From positions 1 to 62,835 of the forward strand of contig JAGYIZ010000007.1 of assembly GCA_018402425.1 (NCBI GenBank): DNA of 62,835 nt, read 5' to 3'. Below, piece by piece: positions 58,287-62,835 of this stretch. The position numbers were made by a program, and so were the translations under genes. The notes below the pieces were generated by a model, which was given only the letters and a program-made list of their open reading frames with translations, had not been told where the DNA came from and searched no databases. The number at the start of each line of letters is the position of its first letter. Positions within the stretch are counted from its first letter, which is position 1. The DNA is from Candidatus Atribacteria bacterium (GTDB lineage Bacteria > Atribacterota > Phoenicimicrobiia > Phoenicimicrobiales > Stramentimicrobiaceae).

Positions 58287-59504
58287 ATGACTGCAGCTAT
58301 TAAATTATTCTCAATTATTATATTGATTGTAATCTTATTAAGACTGAGGTTGGATCTTGGTCTTGTTATGTTTATATCTTCCATTATTTTGGGACTCCTT
58401 TTTCAGCTGGGTTTTTATGGAATAATAAATAATATTTACCTTGCAGTAAGCGATCCGAATACATTGGAGTTAGTTGGTATTATTATTCTGGTTTATATTT
58501 TGAGTGGCATTTTAAGAAGAACAAAAAGCATGGATGGCATTATTAGTTCTTTACTGAATATAGTTGCTGATTATCGTTTAATACTTTTTATTATTGCCTC
58601 TTTTTTAGGATTAATACCGATGCCTGCGGGTGCTATGTTTTCTGCTCCATTGTTAAGAGAAATTGGTCAAAAGAATAATATGAATGCAGAAGAAATTATG
58701 TTTGCAAATTACTGGCATCGACATGTTTGGGAATTTATCTGGCCTTTATATCCAGTCGTCTTGCTATATTCTTCATTTATTAAAGTTGATGTACGAGAAA
58801 TAATGATTCTTCAATTTCCTTTCACTATCATTGCAGTGTCTATCGGCTTTTTCTGGATGTATACACATTTAGAAAGTAATAATAATTTTAAAATAAATTA
58901 TAAGGATTGGAAAGCACAAATATTTATATTCTTCAAGAGTGTTTGGTCAATATTATTAATTATATTTTTAGTTTTGTTCTTAAAAATTAATTTATTGGTT
59001 TCCTTAAGCATATCTATTATTTTGCTTTTGATTATTAAACGAATTTCAATTAAAGAGGTATGGGAGCTTATCTTTCAAGATGTTTCGTTTAAAGTTGTTA
59101 TTATGATTATTGGTATTATGCTGTTTAAACAAATCCTGGAAAGCACGGATTCTATTACTCAACTTCCCCAATTTTTTTCTACCATTGGCATCAATATTTG
59201 GGTTGTCTTATTTTTTATTCCTTTCTTAATAGGATCCTTAACCGGGGTTACCATAAGCGCTATAGGGGTTAGTTTTCCAATATTAATGCCTATTATGACC
59301 CAATATGGTTCTCTAAATTTATCCATGGCAATGATTGTGTATATTGCGGGATTTGCAGGCATGATGATTTCCCCTATGCATCTTTGTTTAACGGTAACAA
59401 TAAATTTATCAAAAGCGGATATCGTAAAATTTTATAAAATGTTATCAATTAATTTACTAATTTTGATTATTATTAGCCTTTTATATATTTATGTGTTCAT
59501 ATAA
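58287..59504 (+). CDS. DUF401 family membrane protein (copy 1)
   Basis: This 405-residue protein has about ten transmembrane segments and the family landmarks LRLRLDLGLVMFISSIILG, GLIPMPAGAMFSAPLL (~115), NYWHRHVWEFIWPLYP (~141), IGSLTGVTISAIGVSFPIL (~315) and GMMISPMHLCLTVT (~362). DUF401 proteins look like anion or carboxylate permeases but have no proven substrate. A second, related gene follows. GAGG before ATG 58287. Confidence 0.85.
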   Translation: MTAAIKLFSIIILIVILLRLRLDLGLVMFISSIILGLLFQLGFYGIINNIYLAVSDPNTLELVGIIILVYILSGILRRTKSMDGIISSLLNIVADYRLILFIIASFLGLIPMPAGAMFSAPLLREIGQKNNMNAEEIMFANYWHRHVWEFIWPLYPVVLLYSSFIKVDVREIMILQFPFTIIAVSIGFFWMYTHLESNNNFKINYKDWKAQIFIFFKSVWSILLIIFLVLFLKINLLVSLSISIILLLIIKRISIKEVWELIFQDVSFKVVIMIIGIMLFKQILESTDSITQLPQFFSTIGINIWVVLFFIPFLIGSLTGVTISAIGVSFPILMPIMTQYGSLNLSMAMIVYIAGFAGMMISPMHLCLTVTINLSKADIVKFYKMLSINLLILIIISLLYIYVFI

Positions 59505-59535
59505 ATAAATTAATTAAAACAATCTAAGGTGAAAT

Positions 59536-60779
59536 ATGCCAAGCGAAATTATTAAGTACTTATAATACTAATATTAATTATATTTTTCCTTAAGATAAAT
59601 TTGAACTTAAGCTTGAACCTACTTATAAATTCAGTATTAATAGGTTTATTGTTTAGAATTGATATTATTAGGATTTTGATAATTTGGAGAGATGCAGTAC
59701 TTGACTCAACATCGATTGAATTGCTTAGTATTATTTTCTTGCTATATTTATTAAGCATTTGTATGGAAAAATTAAAAAAATTTGAGAGAATGGTTTATTT
59801 TTTGCAAGAAATGATAAGGGATTACCGATTAGTGATGATTCTTGTACCATCTTTTGTATCTTTATTGCCAATACAGGGTGGAGCAATATTTTCTGCGCCC
59901 ATGATTAAATCGATTGGGGATGTTAACAAGATAAGTGCAGAAAAAAATATGTTTATAAATTATTGGTTCCGCCACATAGTAACTTTAATATATCCGTTGA
60001 ATCCAAGTATTATATTATATGCCTCATTACTTAGTATATCTCTGAAAAAATTAATAGTACTACTTTGTCCTTTCTCTGTTATGGCTTTTTTAAGTGGTAC
60101 AATATGGTTATACCTGAATTTAAACTACTACCCGGTTAAAAAAAGAATTCTTAAATATAGCCAAATAATAGCAATAAAAGGATTTATTTATAACACCTGG
60201 CCAATTTTAATGGTTGTTTTATTGACTTTAATCTTTAATATTATGCTCTTATTTTCACTTTCTCTGGTACTTTCATTATTATTAATTTTTAATACAGAAT
60301 TAAGATTGCAATGGACTAGTTTTCTTTTTGAATCCGTCAAAGCGAGCTATAAAACTCTTTTTTTAGTTTGTGGCATATTTATTTTTAAAGGGATGTTAGA
60401 ATATTCACAGGTGGTAGCACTTTTGCCAGATTATTTTTTATCTTTAGGAGTTCCTTTGTCTGGAGTATTGGTTCTTGTACCTTTTCTGATAGGATTTTTT
60501 ACTGGTAGTGTTATTGCATTTATAGGTATATGTGTACCAATATTTTCTACAATTTTAGTTGACAATAATGGAATGATTGTTATTAGCAAAATGGTCTTGT
60601 TGTTTATTTCCGGACATATAGGTATGATGCTTACACCAATACATCTTTGTCTTGCAATTACAAAAGATTATTTCCATATTAGAATTAACAAATTTTATAA
60701 TATTTTAATAACCCATATTTCTGTTCTTAGTATTTTTTCTATATTTTATTATCTTTTTTTAACCAAAATTGTTGATTGA
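59536..60779 (+). CDS. DUF401 family membrane protein (copy 2), one frameshift at 5' end
   Basis: ATG 59536 with AAGGTG upstream reads MPSEIIK; restoring one A at the AA of 59554-59555 continues VLIILILIIFFLKINLNLSL and joins the long frame open from 59601 (392 residues). Landmarks match copy 1: LLPIQGGAIFSAPMI, NYWFRHIVTLIYPLNP, IGFFTGSVIAFIGICVP and GMMLTPIHLCLAIT. The two may form a heteromer or carry related substrates. The one-base break is convincing because the restored N-terminus aligns with copy 1. Confidence 0.82.
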
Positions 60780-60833
60780 ATATCTTATTAATTTAGGGAG
60801 ATTGGATAAAAGTTTAAGAGAAAGGAATGGTAT

Positions 60834-62498
60834 TTGAAAATAATGAAAATACATTTTTTAGGAGCTGCTCGGGTAGTTACAGGCTCAAATATATTACTGG
60901 AGACTGAAAACAAGAAAATATTGCTTGATTGTGGAATGTTCCAGGGGAGTCGGCAACTTAACCGACTTAATTATCAGCCCTTTCGCTTTAATCCTGAAGA
61001 AATTGACCTTCTCATTCTATCACATGCCCACATTGATCACAGTGGCCGCATTCCCAGTCTGATTAAATCAGGATTTAAGGGCAAGATTTATTGTACCAAG
61101 GCAACTTATGACCTATGTTCTATAATGCTTCCTGATAGCGGCTATGTTCAGGAAACGGAAAATGAATGGGAGAATCGCAAGAGAAAGCGTGCTGGCAAAC
61201 CTTTGCGGGAGCCTCTATATACGGCAGATGAAGCAACAGACAGCTTGAAAGCTTTTTTACCGGTTTTATACAATCAAAGAATTACAATAGATGATAAGTT
61301 AACAGTTCGTTTCCAGGATGCCGGTCATATTCTTGGTTCAGCAATTGTGGAACTCTGGATAAAAGAGAGCGGGTATACTGTTAAGCTGGTCTTTAGTGGT
61401 GATTTGGGAAGAAAAAACAAACCAATTATTAGAGATCCTGCCATTATCGAAGAAGCTGACTATTTAATTATTGAATCTACATACGGGAATCGCCTGCATC
61501 CTTCTTTGGATAATGAAGCCGCAAAATTGATTCCCATCATGATTGAAGCACAGAAAAGGGGAGGAAATGTAGTTATACCTTCATTTGCCGTACAACGTGC
61601 CCAGGATATTATTTATGAGCTAAATCAGTATTATGACCAAATTATCTCGGTAAAAGATCGAAGTTATTTAGATATACCGGTATATGTTGATAGTCCTTTG
61701 ACTATTTCTGCTACCGAGATATTCAGGCGAAATCCAGACTGTTTTGATGCAGATACGCTCTCACTTATCAAACAGGGATACCACCCTCTAGATTTTAAAA
61801 ATCTTCATTTTACAAGGACAGCTAAGGAATCTAAAAGACTTAATACGATCCCGGAGAGTAAGGTAATAATTTCTGCCAGCGGTATGTGCACTGCCGGTCG
61901 AATTAAACACCACCTTAAACATAATTTATGGAGGAAAGAATCCAGTATTGTATTTGTCGGATATCAAGCAGAAGGGACTCTGGGGAGAAGAATAAAAGAT
62001 GGGGCAAAAAAAGTTAAGATATTTGGGGAAGAAATTAAGATAAATGCCCAAATACATGTTTTAGAAGGTTTTTCCGGTCATGCTGACCAGGATGAACTTA
62101 TACAGTGGATAAAAAATTTCAAGAAAAAACCACAAAAAGTATTTTTAGTTCACGGAGAAGATGAAGCACTCGACACTTTATACGATTTGATACAAAATGA
62201 CCTGGGTCTAAAGGCAATTATCCCACAACTGGGAGAAAAATTTGTGATTAAAGGAACCGGTGAAGCTGTTCCGGCAGAAGTTGTTCGAGAAAAAAGTATA
62301 AAGCAACTGCAATCATTTGAAGAGGAAACTATGCAATTAAAAGAATTGATGGATTCTATTTTAGAAAAATTAGATCAGAAAAGCAAGGAAGAATTATCAG
62401 ATGAAGATCTGGTTCAATTGAGAAACAAAATAATAGCTTTAAGAAAAGAAGGAGTGGAATTGAGTCTGTTGATGACTGATAAGAACAGATCTGAATAG
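60834..62498 (+). CDS. Metallo-beta-lactamase/beta-CASP RNA-processing nuclease
   Basis: This 554-residue protein has the metal motif SHAHIDHSGR (~64-73), AGHILGSAIVELW (~163), SGDLGRKNKP (~186), the beta-CASP block with SASGMCTAGRIKHHL (~342) and FSGHADQDEL (~413) with a terminal RMMBL motif FLVHGE (~440). It is of the CPSF73-like bacterial branch, expected to be a zinc RNase. The last ~85 residues are an acidic/helical extension. TTG 60834 lies 7 bases after AAAGGA; ATG 60843 (MKIHFLGAARVVTGSN) is an alternative. Confidence 0.9.
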   Translation: MKIMKIHFLGAARVVTGSNILLETENKKILLDCGMFQGSRQLNRLNYQPFRFNPEEIDLLILSHAHIDHSGRIPSLIKSGFKGKIYCTKATYDLCSIMLPDSGYVQETENEWENRKRKRAGKPLREPLYTADEATDSLKAFLPVLYNQRITIDDKLTVRFQDAGHILGSAIVELWIKESGYTVKLVFSGDLGRKNKPIIRDPAIIEEADYLIIESTYGNRLHPSLDNEAAKLIPIMIEAQKRGGNVVIPSFAVQRAQDIIYELNQYYDQIISVKDRSYLDIPVYVDSPLTISATEIFRRNPDCFDADTLSLIKQGYHPLDFKNLHFTRTAKESKRLNTIPESKVIISASGMCTAGRIKHHLKHNLWRKESSIVFVGYQAEGTLGRRIKDGAKKVKIFGEEIKINAQIHVLEGFSGHADQDELIQWIKNFKKKPQKVFLVHGEDEALDTLYDLIQNDLGLKAIIPQLGEKFVIKGTGEAVPAEVVREKSIKQLQSFEEETMQLKELMDSILEKLDQKSKEELSDEDLVQLRNKIIALRKEGVELSLLMTDKNRSE

Positions 62499-62545
62499 AC
62501 AGAAAAAATTACCATTGCCAATTAATGCAGTTTAGAGGAATAAAA

Positions 62546-62580
62546 AGCGGGTGTAAAACATGTCTTGAATTACACCCGCT
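62546..62580. terminator. Bidirectional terminator between convergent genes
   Basis: An 11-bp stem AGCGGGTGTAA / TTACACCCGCT (62546-62556, 62570-62580) separates the + strand nuclease gene from the - strand thioredoxin gene. It resembles but is not the same as the CACCCG repeat hairpin. Terminal T runs are weak on both sides. Confidence 0.7.
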
Positions 62581-62595
62581 AATAATCTTGAATCT

Positions 62596-62835
62596 CTAAA
62601 GAATCTTATCTAATTTTGCTTGAATTGCTTGAGGAGGAACTGCTCCTACAATTCGGTCAGCCTCTTGCCCATCTTTAAAAATCAAAAGAGTTGGAATTCC
62701 TTGGACATTATAACGAACCGCAATATTTTGATTGTTATCAACGTTTAATTTACAGACTTTTAACTTGTCTTCATTATCATTAGCAATTTTCTCAACACTT
62801 GGACTTACTATTCTGCAGGGCATACACCAAGGTGC
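62596..62835 (-). CDS. trxA: Thioredoxin, C-terminal part (cut by window edge)
   Basis: The - strand frame runs off the right edge. It contains the redox site APWCMPCR (CMPC rather than the common CGPC), then VNVDNN-type text (KLNVDNNQNIAVRY), the cis-proline GIPTLLIFKDGQE and a terminal helix PPQAIQAKLDKIL. About 79 residues are present, so only ~25-30 N-terminal ones are missing. The middle residues MP between the cysteines would be expected to alter redox potential relative to classical thioredoxin. Convergent with the nuclease gene. Confidence 0.9.
   Translation of the reverse strand, partial: APWCMPCRIVSPSVEKIANDNEDKLKVCKLNVDNNQNIAVRYNVQGIPTLLIFKDGQEADRIVGAVPPQAIQAKLDKIL

Overview
This is an AT-rich bacterial chromosome segment. 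Almost every gene lies on the + strand; only a split-barrel flavin-binding gene, a wrecked signal peptidase gene and the thioredoxin gene at the right edge are on the - strand. No 16S rRNA or tRNA gene was seen, so the taxon is inferred. A membrane pyrophosphatase of K+-dependent type, a YprAB repair pair, an AmaP/Asp23 pair, DNPR-type MurE (meso-diaminopimelate) and paired DUF401 permeases fit a strictly anaerobic low-GC lineage such as Clostridia-like or Atribacterota-like bacteria (low confidence).

Layout. 1-4270: arginine biosynthesis argB (partial)-argD-argG-argH, with argH broken. 4391-10586: marR remnant, P2-type ATPase, split-barrel protein remnant and H+/Na+ pyrophosphatase. 10770-15142: DNA repair group mrfA-mrfB-radC. 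15174-19086: two consecutive cupin + HAD phosphatase units and a class V aminotransferase, closed by a strong terminator. 19150-25280: repeats, remnants of lepB and a nitroreductase, HAD, radical SAM, EamA permease, an 88-bp tandem array, methyltransferase and ZIP transporter. 25412-28379: threonine-to-glycine pathway (tdh, kbl) behind a degraded FadR-type regulator. 28704-34705: a cyclic-di-GMP signalling island: multi-PAS/GAF/GGDEF cyclase, a c-di-GMP-I riboswitch, a sigma factor, HD-GYP and GGDEF remnants, and a PAS-GAF protein. 34766-39000: TspO-like protein, a group II intron seated on a terminator, a zinc-ribbon coiled-coil protein and RNase P RNA. 39190-53669: the division and cell wall (dcw) cluster mraZ-rsmH-ftsL-ftsI-murE-murF-mraY-ftsW-murG-murC-murB-ftsQ-ftsA, without murD and without ftsZ after ftsA. 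53670-56996: repeats, an AT-rich stretch with DnaA-like boxes, rsmG, a perfect parS site, parA and parB, together a candidate replication origin region. 57064-62835: AmaP, Asp23, two DUF401 permeases, a beta-CASP metallo-beta-lactamase nuclease and thioredoxin.

A recurring oddity is frame disruption. About fifteen genes, including normally essential single-copy ones (ftsI, ftsW, murG), are interrupted. In the cases I could resolve, the reading is usually restored by adding one base, often in an A or T run. Disruptions cluster at 3.5-4.8, 19.5-20.0, 22.8-23.1, 32.7-33.5, 39.2-41.9 and 47.8-48.7 kb. That pattern suggests patches of poor sequence at least for the essential genes, while lepB, nitroreductase and the HD-GYP/GGDEF pieces may be true decayed genes. 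Two families of short intergenic repeats are also scattered through the window.
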